DNA of 23,928 nt from Porphyromonadaceae bacterium UBA4277 (lineage in GTDB: Bacteria; Bacteroidota; Bacteroidia; Bacteroidales; Muribaculaceae), in contig DGVT01000034.1 of assembly GCA_002395965.1 (NCBI GenBank), forward strand, positions 11,391 to 35,318, read 5' to 3'. The position numbers and the translations under genes were made by a program. This document shows, one piece after another, positions 1 through 6,202 of the stretch. The notes below the pieces were generated by a model. The model was given only the letters and a program-made list of their open reading frames with translations. It did no database searches and was not told the origin of the DNA. Position 1 is the stretch's first letter, and every line of letters begins with the position of its first letter.

Positions 1-51
1 CACTATCTGAGCATGTTAGCTACTTAAGAAACTTAAATTGACTAATAAAAC

Positions 52-675
52 TTATCGTATAAAGTTTGTAAACACCGGGTTCTGAATTTCCTCGGGCAGC
101 CCTGCGGCTTCGCGCTCGCGGGCTATGGCCTTGATCAGGAAAGCCATGTTGCGCCCGAGGGTTTGCATCACCTGGCAGCCTTCCTCGTCTTGCAGCACCT
201 GCTCGGGGGCATTGCCATGCACCTCGTTCCAGTAGCGGCTCGAAACAATGGGCATCTCGCTGATGGTGAAGAACTTGTTAAGTTCATCGAAAGTTGCCGT
301 AGTACCGGCCCGCCGTGCCGACACCACCGCTGCACCCACCTTGAAACGCTTGGAGAACGGCGTGGAGAAAAACAGACGGTTGAGGAATGAAATGAGCGTG
401 CCTGCGGCACCGGCATAATACACCGGCGAACCGACGACCAGCCCGTCGGCCTGCTCAAACTTGCGCGCCACCTCGTTGACCATATCGTTATCAAACACGC
501 AACGGCCCAGCTCGGCACACTTATAGCAGCCTATGCAACCACGTATGGCCTTGTGGCCAACATGCACAATCTCGGCTGTTACGCCTTGAGCTTCAAGCTC
601 TTTTGCCACTATGTCGAGCGCCGTGAATGTGCACCCGTCGGCATGTGGACTTCCATTTATCAATAATACGTTCAT
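52..675 (-). CDS. Iron-sulfur flavoprotein-like NAD(P)H-dependent FMN reductase
   Basis: A cytoplasmic flavodoxin-fold reductase of 207 residues, from the ATG at 675. The N-terminus has the FMN phosphate-binding loop of this family (LLINGSPHADGCT). Residues 47-59 hold four cysteines spaced C-x2-C-x2-C-x5-C, followed by FDND. This fits the compact cluster motif of Isf-type iron-sulfur flavoproteins, although many related flavodoxin-like reductases carry similar cysteines without a proven cluster. The segment VVGSPVYYAGAAG is the usual second flavin-contact region. The likely role is electron transfer from NAD(P)H to a small acceptor; the substrate is unknown. It lies 76 bases downstream of the secreted decarboxylase-like gene on the same strand, so co-transcription is possible. 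An earlier in-frame TTG at 681 would add only two residues. Confidence 0.85.
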   Translation of the reverse strand: MNVLLINGSPHADGCTFTALDIVAKELEAQGVTAEIVHVGHKAIRGCIGCYKCAELGRCVFDNDMVNEVARKFEQADGLVVGSPVYYAGAAGTLISFLNRLFFSTPFSKRFKVGAAVVSARRAGTTATFDELNKFFTISEMPIVSSRYWNEVHGNAPEQVLQDEEGCQVMQTLGRNMAFLIKAIAREREAAGLPEEIQNPVFTNFIR

Positions 676-681
676 AATCAA

Positions 682-751
682 AACTTTACTTGTTATTACT
701 TATCACTTCCTACTTATTACTTAACCCTTATTACCAACTACTTATTCGTCG
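682..751. repeat. Low-complexity TTATTACTTA repeats between genes
   Basis: The 70-base gap between the two minus-strand genes is almost entirely degenerate copies of TTATTACTTA or TTACTTA (about six partial copies). No promoter or terminator is recognisable in it. Similar short-period repeats fill several other gene borders in this window. Confidence 0.6.
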
Positions 752-1594
752 TTACTTAACCTCGCGAATGCAGTTCAAGGCGTTCAGCGTGCGCGGGTAG
801 CCAATGAACGGCAGGTTTGACGACAGCACCGCAATGAGGAAATCCTTGTCATTGCCCACATGATAATTGCCGGCGATGTGTCCTTTCAACTGCGGTTCAC
901 AACCACCCTGCGCAGCAAGGAAACAGAACGTTATCAGCTCACGCATTTTCAGGTCAAGCCCTTTGCGGGTATAATAGTCACCAAAGCAGTTACCGGCCAG
1001 CCATAGATTTATATGGCGGCTGTCTTCTGGCCCAGACTTCCAGAATTCGCGCATTCCTTCACCGAAACAGTCAACCTGTGCTTGCGTACCAGCCTCGCGA
1101 CGGTTTTCCCGCGTAGTCTGTGCCTGCGGCTCTAATGGCAACTCAATGCCGCGTTGCTCTAATATCTCGTTGGTCGCTTTCAAGAACGGGAAAACGCGCC
1201 CCATACCTAAATAGGCAGTTGCCTGATACACTATCTCTTTCACCTCAACGGGTGTCACGCCCATGTTGAGGGCAGCAGGCAACATCTCCCGATATGCATC
1301 AATGCCCTGGCAACCTAACAGCGTTGCCAAGTAGCATATGAAACGGGTGTGATCGTCAAGCTTGTCGCTCGTCTGTCTTATAACTTCATCAAAGGCAAAA
1401 TTGTCGAACCGTTCAACAAATTCCGGGTCGGTATGTCTTAAATCCGACTCATTACCAGGGAACATACGTTCGCGATAATCCTGAGCAAATGCAGTAATAT
1501 TCGATTTCATTTCTGAAATATCTTGAGCCGAGACAGCAGTCGACGCCAACACTGCCATGGCGGCTGTTATAATTAAATATTTATACGGTCTCAT
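752..1594 (-). CDS. Secreted carboxymuconolactone decarboxylase-like protein with two CMD domains
   Basis: A 280-residue protein with a signal peptide (residues 1-23, cleavage likely after VSA). It has two alpha-helical domains of the carboxymuconolactone decarboxylase/AhpD type. The C-terminal domain keeps the family cysteine and histidine (C232 and H239, in GCEPQLKGH). The N-terminal domain has C95, but a tyrosine (Y101) where the histidine would be, so only the second domain looks complete. The predicted place is the periplasm. The family includes decarboxylases and thiol-dependent peroxidase-type enzymes; the substrate cannot be told here. Its ATG overlaps the stop of the upstream cupin gene (ATGA, four bases), which implies translational coupling. 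With the flavoprotein gene downstream this makes a redox-type cluster. Confidence 0.85.
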   Translation of the reverse strand: MRPYKYLIITAAMAVLASTAVSAQDISEMKSNITAFAQDYRERMFPGNESDLRHTDPEFVERFDNFAFDEVIRQTSDKLDDHTRFICYLATLLGCQGIDAYREMLPAALNMGVTPVEVKEIVYQATAYLGMGRVFPFLKATNEILEQRGIELPLEPQAQTTRENRREAGTQAQVDCFGEGMREFWKSGPEDSRHINLWLAGNCFGDYYTRKGLDLKMRELITFCFLAAQGGCEPQLKGHIAGNYHVGNDKDFLIAVLSSNLPFIGYPRTLNALNCIREVK

Positions 1595-2127
1595 GGCAAT
1601 TTATCATATTCTTCATCAACCACCGGCTCCAACCAAGTGGTGGACGATCCATCTTCGACCTGTGCCATATAAGTAAGATGCTGGAACCATGAGTCGCGGG
1701 CTGCACCATGCCAGTGCTTAGCCTCAGCGGGAATCGCTATTACAGTGCCTGGACGCATCTCAACGGGTTCTTTGCCCTCTTCGACATACCATCCGCGACC
1801 CGACACGCAGATGAGCACCTGCACACTCTTGTGATGAATGTGCCAGTTATTGCGGCAGCGCGGCTCGAAGGTCACATTCACCAGGCCGCTATTGCCGGCG
1901 CCCAGCGGTGCCAGATAGCTGTTGCCGACAAAATACTGAGCATAGGCGGCATTAAATTCGCCCTTGGGCCACACACCGAAATCGACCGTGTTGCAGCCCT
2001 TTTTACCATCACTCGCCACCGCACAAGCGGCTCCACATTTTTTCTCACTCGATTCTTTCATATTCTGTGCATTTAACGCTCCTGCAGCAAGAATTATTGC
2101 CAGCAGGAAAAGACTTATTCTATTCAT
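1591..2127 (-). CDS. Secreted cupin-domain protein
   Basis: A single-domain cupin of 178 residues. I place the start at the ATG at 2127, because it begins a clear signal peptide (MNRISLFLLAIILAAGALNA, cleaved near residue 20); an in-frame upstream extension to 2208 lacks a signal. Residues 94-112 carry cupin motif 1 (H96, H98, a Gln in place of the usual Glu, then G110), and residues 127-141 carry motif 2 (PGTVIAIP, then H138/H140). The protein probably binds a divalent metal. Several Cys residues (31, 35, 45) lie just after the signal. Cupins paired with carboxymuconolactone decarboxylase-like proteins are common in Bacteroidota; the four-base overlap with the next gene supports a joint role. 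The substrate is unknown. Confidence 0.85.
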   Translation of the reverse strand: MNRISLFLLAIILAAGALNAQNMKESSEKKCGAACAVASDGKKGCNTVDFGVWPKGEFNAAYAQYFVGNSYLAPLGAGNSGLVNVTFEPRCRNNWHIHHKSVQVLICVSGRGWYVEEGKEPVEMRPGTVIAIPAEAKHWHGAARDSWFQHLTYMAQVEDGSSTTWLEPVVDEEYDKLP

Positions 2128-2150
2128 ATTCAGCTCTAATTTTCGCTTTG

Positions 2151-2158
2151 CAAAAATA
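2151..2158 (-). promoter_or_regulatory. Possible -7 box for the cupin operon
   Basis: On the minus strand this reads TATTTTTG, an exact match to the Bacteroidota -7 consensus TAnnTTTG, 24 bases before the cupin ATG. I found no good -33 TTG at the expected spacing, so this is tentative. Confidence 0.4.
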
Positions 2159-2230
2159 GGCAGAAAACTCCATTTAGCTCTTATTCTTTTTGCTGATTTA
2201 TTTACCAAATTTGCAGAAAACCTACCCGGC

Positions 2231-2262
2231 GTTGCTCATCTCGCCGAAAACGATTACTTTTG
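2231..2262 (+). promoter_or_regulatory. Promoter of the acyltransferase gene
   Basis: TTG at 2232-2234 and TACTTTTG at 2255-2262, separated by 20 bases, match the Bacteroidota primary sigma promoter (TTG, 19-20 bases, TAnnTTTG). The box lies 28 bases before the ATG at 2291. It is divergent from the cupin cluster. Confidence 0.65.
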
Positions 2263-2290
2263 CAACCTGATAATCTATTTCACAGCAAGC

Positions 2291-3352
2291 ATGTCCCACC
2301 CCAACCTCCCCAACGGCTACAATTCCCACATAGCAGTGCTCAAAGGCATCGCCATGCTTGGGATTATATGGGAACACGCCACGCTGTCATTCAGCATTCC
2401 GGTCATCGACAGGATTCCGACCATGCTCATGCTGCCGCTGTTTGTCATCGCAAGTGGCTATTGCTTCAAAGACGTTTACGTCACACACAGGCAGGAATAT
2501 GTGAAGAAACGCATCAAGTCGCTTTATTGGCCTTTTGTTAAGTGGGGGGCAGTCTTCGTGCTGCTACACAATGTGTTTTGCCGCATAGGCTTTTACCCTG
2601 CCGGCACACCGTTATACTCGTGGCACGACATGGCAGCCCGGGTGCCACACATCCTTGTCATGCACTCGCCCGAGACACTGGTGGGCGCCAACTGGTTTAT
2701 TACCGAGCTGTTTTTTGGCTGCATGCTGTTCATTGCTTTTGTGCCGTTGATCAGGCGGTGGCCACTGGCTTGGGTGGCCGGATTTGCTCTCGTAGCCGCC
2801 GCACTCAACGTCACGGGATTTCACATCAGGCTGCGCGATGTGAGCTTCATGTGCGCCTCCTACTATACGTTGGGCTACCTTATGCGCCGGGTCAACATCG
2901 CACACGGCTGGCCTGTCATCGCACTCATGGCGGCACTGTTTGTGCTGGGCTCACTCACCGTGCCGGGCAATTTCAGCAAAATGAACGCCATGTGGCTCAT
3001 ACCCAACTATGCCACTGTCATAGCCGGCTCATGGGCCGTGGCAGGCATTGCTTGGCACATCGCCGCAAGCGACCGATGGATGGCCCGCTGCCTGGCCTAC
3101 ATAGGCAACCGCACGCTCATCATCCTCGTGCTGCACTTCACCGCCATGCACCTCGTGTCGTGGGCATTAGTAGCCACCATGCACCTGCCACACGACTACG
3201 TTGCACAGCATCCGGTTATCACATCGCTCGTATGGTCATGGCCGATATACTTTGCTGCCGGAGTGGCTGTGCCGCTGGCCTTTGATTGGATGACGGCAAA
3301 AGTAGGTGAATACTTAAAAGCATGGTGGAACAAGCACCGGCACAAGGCATAA
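2291..3352 (+). CDS. Acyltransferase-3 family membrane protein
   Basis: A polytopic inner-membrane protein of 353 residues in the acyltransferase-3 (OafA/NodX-like) family, which transfers acetyl or other acyl groups to sugars of LPS O-antigen, capsule or peptidoglycan. The N-terminus has the usual opening LKGIAMLGIIWEH, in which the histidine sits in the position of the family's catalytic His, followed by a helix ending in FVIASGYCFK. Roughly ten hydrophobic helices follow, with ANWFITELFFG near residue 135. The C-terminus ends in a basic tail. I start it at the ATG at 2291 because the promoter box at 2255-2262 lies just upstream and the family homology begins there; a longer in-frame start at 1964 would run back over the cupin gene. 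The acceptor is unknown. Confidence 0.85.
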   Translation: MSHPNLPNGYNSHIAVLKGIAMLGIIWEHATLSFSIPVIDRIPTMLMLPLFVIASGYCFKDVYVTHRQEYVKKRIKSLYWPFVKWGAVFVLLHNVFCRIGFYPAGTPLYSWHDMAARVPHILVMHSPETLVGANWFITELFFGCMLFIAFVPLIRRWPLAWVAGFALVAAALNVTGFHIRLRDVSFMCASYYTLGYLMRRVNIAHGWPVIALMAALFVLGSLTVPGNFSKMNAMWLIPNYATVIAGSWAVAGIAWHIAASDRWMARCLAYIGNRTLIILVLHFTAMHLVSWALVATMHLPHDYVAQHPVITSLVWSWPIYFAAGVAVPLAFDWMTAKVGEYLKAWWNKHRHKA

Positions 3353-3358
3353 TGACGG

Positions 3359-3399
3359 TGCCTCGAAGTTACTCTCGAAGTTACTATCGCTCGAAAAAC
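3359..3399. repeat. Left half of an 87-bp repeat unit split by the MITE-like element
   Basis: This segment carries CCTCGAAGTTACT twice in overlap and then ACTATCGCTCGAAAAA, the same as the left part of the intact repeat units at 3641-3666 and 3728-3755. The matching right part (CTTTTTGCTCGCTTAATC then GTAAC) resumes at about 3606, after the 205-bp element. The element therefore sits inside this first unit. Confidence 0.7.
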
Positions 3400-3400
3400 G

Positions 3401-3605
3401 GGGTGTGTCATAATTCAAAAAAGCGTTGAAAACGCAGACGCATCGAAGATGCGACCATTTCTTTAACACCATGCAAGCAACATCGAAGATGTGCGCAGCT
3501 TGGTGAAAGACAGCGAATTAAAAGGGTGCTTCGAAGATGCACAACATGTGTCGGGTTATACTTCGATCACCTCTGATTTTCTATAATTTGAATTATGACA
3601 CACTC
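3401..3605 (+). mobile_element. 205-bp MITE-like element, copy 1
   Basis: A non-coding element bounded by 16-bp terminal inverted repeats. The left end is GGGTGTGTCATAATTC (3401-3416); the right end is its inverse with one mismatch (3590-3605). A second copy of exactly the same length lies in opposite orientation at 17157-17361. The two copies are nearly identical over about 140 bases from this left end and diverge in the last 50 or so, apart from the terminal repeat. Inside are four short hairpins with GAA loops at 3423-3435, 3439-3453, 3480-3492 and 3526-3542. No transposase is encoded, so any movement would need one in trans. No clear target-site duplication is visible. I do not recognise the parent insertion-sequence family. 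Confidence 0.75.
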
Positions 3606-3803
3606 TCTTTTTGCTCGCTTAATCAGTAACGCTGAAGCTGCGCCTCGAAGTTACTATCGCTCGAAAAAGAAAAGAAAAATAAACTTTTCTTTTGCTTTTT
3701 GCTCGCTTAATCGTAACGTTGAGGCTGCGCCTCGAAGTTTCTATCGCTCGAAAAAGCAAAGAAAAATAAACTTTTCTTTTGCTTTTTGCTCGCTTAATCG
3801 TAA
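3606..3803. repeat. 87-bp tandem repeats: the right part of the split unit, then two full units
   Basis: The motif TAACG(C/T)TGA(A/G)GCTGCG recurs with an exact period of 87 bases (TAAC at 3627, 3714 and 3801). Each unit runs through CTCGAAGTT and CTATCGCTCG, then an A-rich arm and its near-inverse T-rich arm (AAAAGAAAA ... TTTTCTTTT, able to form a hairpin), then TTTTTGCTCGCTTAATC. Every unit ends in a -7-like box: TAACGCTG, TAACGTTG and finally TAACTTTG. An open frame across this stretch encodes only the repeat in translation and is not a gene. Confidence 0.8.
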
Positions 3804-3808
3804 CTTTG
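3777..3808 (+). promoter_or_regulatory. Promoter of the small lipoprotein gene, at the edge of the 87-bp repeat
   Basis: TTTTG at 3777-3781 and TAACTTTG at 3801-3808, 19 bases apart, fit the Bacteroidota promoter consensus exactly. The ATG follows at 3831. The -33 region belongs to the repeat unit and the -7 box is the first copy in the array that matches the consensus. Confidence 0.7.
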
Positions 3809-3830
3809 CAATTTAATTAAGTAAGTGACA

Positions 3831-4241
3831 ATGAAAAAGACTCTTTATGTGGCCGTTGCACTGGTGGCAATGAGCCTCTATTCGTGCGACAGCACCGGCA
3901 AACAAAGTGATAACAATGCCGCAAGTGGCACTGCCACTGAGCAAGTAGAAAACAAAGCCAACACCGGTGAGGCCGTGGCAACCGGCACCGAAGCACCCGA
4001 AGGGCTGACCGGCGACATGGAGAAAGATGCCGACATCCTGGTCAAGGCCAGTCTGGACATGTCGGTGAACATGGTCGAAGGTAAAGACAAAGCCGAGGAG
4101 CAAGCCAAAGTGCAGAAGCTCATGGACGAGGCTAAAGACTACTACGGCAAGCAAGGCAAGAGCGAAGAGTTTGCCAAGATCGTAGGCGAGAAGATGTCCA
4201 AAGGTCTTACTGAGATAGCAGCCAAGATGAAGAAGAAATAA
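3831..4241 (+). CDS. Small predicted lipoprotein, function unknown
   Basis: A 136-residue protein I cannot assign to a family. Residues 1-18 form a lipoprotein signal (basic MKK, hydrophobic core, then SLYSC) with C19 as the likely lipidated cysteine. Residues 20-65 are low in complexity (Ser, Thr, Asn, Ala, Glu) and look like a flexible linker. From about residue 70 the chain is rich in Lys, Glu, Ala and Met (KDKAEEQAKVQKLMDEAKDYY) and is probably helical, possibly a coiled coil. It is expected in the outer or inner membrane facing the periplasm. I choose ATG 3831 over the in-frame GTG at 3825 because the signal peptide begins there. It has its own promoter and stands alone before lysS. Confidence 0.75.
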   Translation: MKKTLYVAVALVAMSLYSCDSTGKQSDNNAASGTATEQVENKANTGEAVATGTEAPEGLTGDMEKDADILVKASLDMSVNMVEGKDKAEEQAKVQKLMDEAKDYYGKQGKSEEFAKIVGEKMSKGLTEIAAKMKKK

Positions 4242-4368
4242 GAGTTAAGGGTTAAGAGTTAAGCAATAAGGGTTAAGATAAAGTCCTGAAGAGTCAGGGC
4301 CAAACGTTAGCCTGCTCGTTTACTTGTAACTCACAGCTCGTAACTGAAAGAAAACAAATCAACTCAAG
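4242..4368. repeat. Spacer with GGTTAAGA-type short repeats before lysS
   Basis: Positions 4243-4280 hold five loose copies of GTTAAG (AGTTAAGG, GTTAAGAG, AGTTAAGC and so on). A small hairpin (CCTGA at 4285-4289, TCAGG at 4294-4298) follows without a T-run. I found no convincing promoter box for lysS. Confidence 0.45.
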
Positions 4369-6114
4369 ATGAACATTTTAGAACTGAGTGAACAAGAGAT
4401 AGTGCGCCGCAACAGCCTCAACCAGTTGCGCGAGTTGGGTATCAACCCCTACCCTGCCGAGGAATTCCCGGTGAACGCCTATAGCGATGACATTCGCGAG
4501 CGCTTCGACGACGATGCCGCCGAAGCACGCCAGGTGAGCATCGCAGGCCGCATCATGAGCCGTCGCATCATGGGCAAGGCATCATTCATGGAGCTCAAAG
4601 ACTCGCACGGCCGCATACAAGTGTACATCAGCCGCGACGACCTGTGCCCCGACGAGAACAAAGACCTCTACAACGTGGTCTTCAAGAAGCTGCTCGACAT
4701 TGGCGACTTTGTGGGTATAACAGGATATGTGTTCCGCACACAGACGGGCGAAATCAGCGTCCACGCCCAATCGCTCAAGGTGCTCAGCAAGTCGCTGCGC
4801 CCGCTACCCATCGTCAAGGTTAAGGACGGTGTCACCTACGATGCCTTCGACGACCCTGAGCTGCGCTATCGCCAGCGCTATGTAGATCTCATTGTCAACG
4901 AGGGCGTGAAGGAAACCTTCCTCAAACGCGCCACCGTGCTCAAGACCATGCGCCGCGTGCTCGACGATGCCGGCTACACCGAGGTGGAGACTCCCACCCT
5001 GCAAAGCATTGCCGGCGGCGCCACGGCACGCCCGTTCATCACACACTTCAATGCCTTAGGCATAGAAATGTATATGCGCATCGCCACCGAGCTTTATCTC
5101 AAGAGGCTCATAGTGGGAGGCTTTGAGGGCGTGTATGAAATAGGCAAGAACTTCCGCAACGAGGGCATGGACCGCAACCACAACCCCGAGTTCACTTGCA
5201 TGGAACTCTACGTCCAGTACAAGGACTACAACTGGATGATGGACTTCACCGAGCGCCTGCTCGAGACCATCTGCATTGCTGTCAACGGCAAGACCGAAGT
5301 GGAGATCGACGGCAAGACCATCAGCTTCAAGGCGCCCTACCGCCGCCTGCCCATCTTGGATGCCATTAAGGAAAAGACCGGCTACGACCTGAGCACGATG
5401 GACGAGAGCCAGATACGCGGTGTGTGCCGCGAGCTGAACATGGAGATTGACGACACCATGGGCAAAGGCAAGCTCATCGACGAAATCTTCGGGGAGTTCT
5501 GCGAGGGCAACTTCATCCAGCCCACCTTCATCATCGACTACCCGGTGGAAATGTCGCCGCTAACGAAGATGCACCGCAGCAAGGCCGGCCTGACCGAGCG
5601 CTTCGAGCTGATGGTCAACGGCAAAGAGCTGGCCAACGCCTACAGCGAGCTTAACGACCCCATCGACCAGGAAGAGCGCTTCAAGGAGCAAATGCGCCTG
5701 GCCGACAAGGGCGACGACGAAGCCATGATCATCGACCAGGACTTCCTGCGTGCATTGCAATATGGCATGCCTCCCACAAGCGGCATCGGCATCGGCATCG
5801 ACCGCCTAGTGATGCTCATGACCGGCAACAGCTACATCCAGGACGTGCTCCTGTTCCCGCAGATGCGCCCCGAGAAAGTTGCCCGCCGCGACAAGGAAGA
5901 GGCCTTTACCGCACTGGGCATCCCTGCCGAGTGGGTGGCACCCATACAAAAGGCCGGCATCCTCACCGTCGAGGCTCTTGCTGCCCTGGAACGCCCCGGA
6001 AAGCTGTTCCAAGACCTGCTCGACATCAACAAGAAGTACAAGCTCGGCTACCAGGCTCCCACAGCCGATGTGGTGAAGCAGTGGGTGGAAAATGCACAGC
6101 AACAAAGTGTGTAA
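4369..6114 (+). CDS. lysS: Lysyl-tRNA synthetase, class II
   Basis: Attaches lysine to tRNA-Lys in the cytoplasm. The protein has 581 residues. An N-terminal OB-fold anticodon-binding domain covers about residues 55-150 (VSIAGRIMSRRIMGKASF). The class II catalytic core follows: motif 1 around 188-214 (TEVETPTLQ), motif 2 around 262-285 (FRNEGMDRNHNPEFTCMELY) and motif 3 near 470-480 (GIGIGIDRLVM). The core ends near residue 505. A further 75 residues (FTALGIPAEWVAPIQKAG to the end) form the C-terminal extension seen in many Bacteroidota LysRS; it is absent from the shorter E. coli enzyme. The neighbours give no sign of shared function. Downstream lies a stable hairpin at 6121-6160. Confidence 0.97.
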   Translation: MNILELSEQEIVRRNSLNQLRELGINPYPAEEFPVNAYSDDIRERFDDDAAEARQVSIAGRIMSRRIMGKASFMELKDSHGRIQVYISRDDLCPDENKDLYNVVFKKLLDIGDFVGITGYVFRTQTGEISVHAQSLKVLSKSLRPLPIVKVKDGVTYDAFDDPELRYRQRYVDLIVNEGVKETFLKRATVLKTMRRVLDDAGYTEVETPTLQSIAGGATARPFITHFNALGIEMYMRIATELYLKRLIVGGFEGVYEIGKNFRNEGMDRNHNPEFTCMELYVQYKDYNWMMDFTERLLETICIAVNGKTEVEIDGKTISFKAPYRRLPILDAIKEKTGYDLSTMDESQIRGVCRELNMEIDDTMGKGKLIDEIFGEFCEGNFIQPTFIIDYPVEMSPLTKMHRSKAGLTERFELMVNGKELANAYSELNDPIDQEERFKEQMRLADKGDDEAMIIDQDFLRALQYGMPPTSGIGIGIDRLVMLMTGNSYIQDVLLFPQMRPEKVARRDKEEAFTALGIPAEWVAPIQKAGILTVEALAALERPGKLFQDLLDINKKYKLGYQAPTADVVKQWVENAQQQSV

Positions 6115-6120
6115 CATCAT

Positions 6121-6160
6121 CGTGTGCGGCCTGACATGCAATAAATTAAGGTCGCACACG
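6121..6160 (+). terminator. Hairpin after lysS, possible terminator
   Basis: The arm CGTGTGCGGCCT (6121-6132) pairs with AGGTCGCACACG (6149-6160) over 12 bases, with one G-T wobble and a 16-base loop. It starts seven bases after the lysS stop. The next T-run (eight T, about 6181-6188) is some 20 bases further on, so this is not a textbook rho-independent terminator. It could also act in the leader of the next gene. Confidence 0.45.
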
Positions 6161-6202
6161 TTAATATAACAATAACTGCGTTTTTTTTGACACATCACCG
6201 CC

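Noticed and set aside
2542..3285. A 247-codon open frame in another frame of the acyltransferase gene
   Set aside because: It overlaps the well-supported acyltransferase on the same strand and is rich in His, Arg and Cys, as frame-shifted GC-rich DNA usually is.
3398..3608. A target-site duplication for the 205-bp element
   Set aside because: The flanks at copy 1 show no matching bases, and at copy 2 only a possible ACC on both sides, which is too short to count.
3595..3816. A 73-codon open frame with an internal repeat on the plus strand
   Set aside because: It is simply the 87-bp tandem repeat read in one frame, begins inside the terminal repeat of the mobile element and has no start signal.
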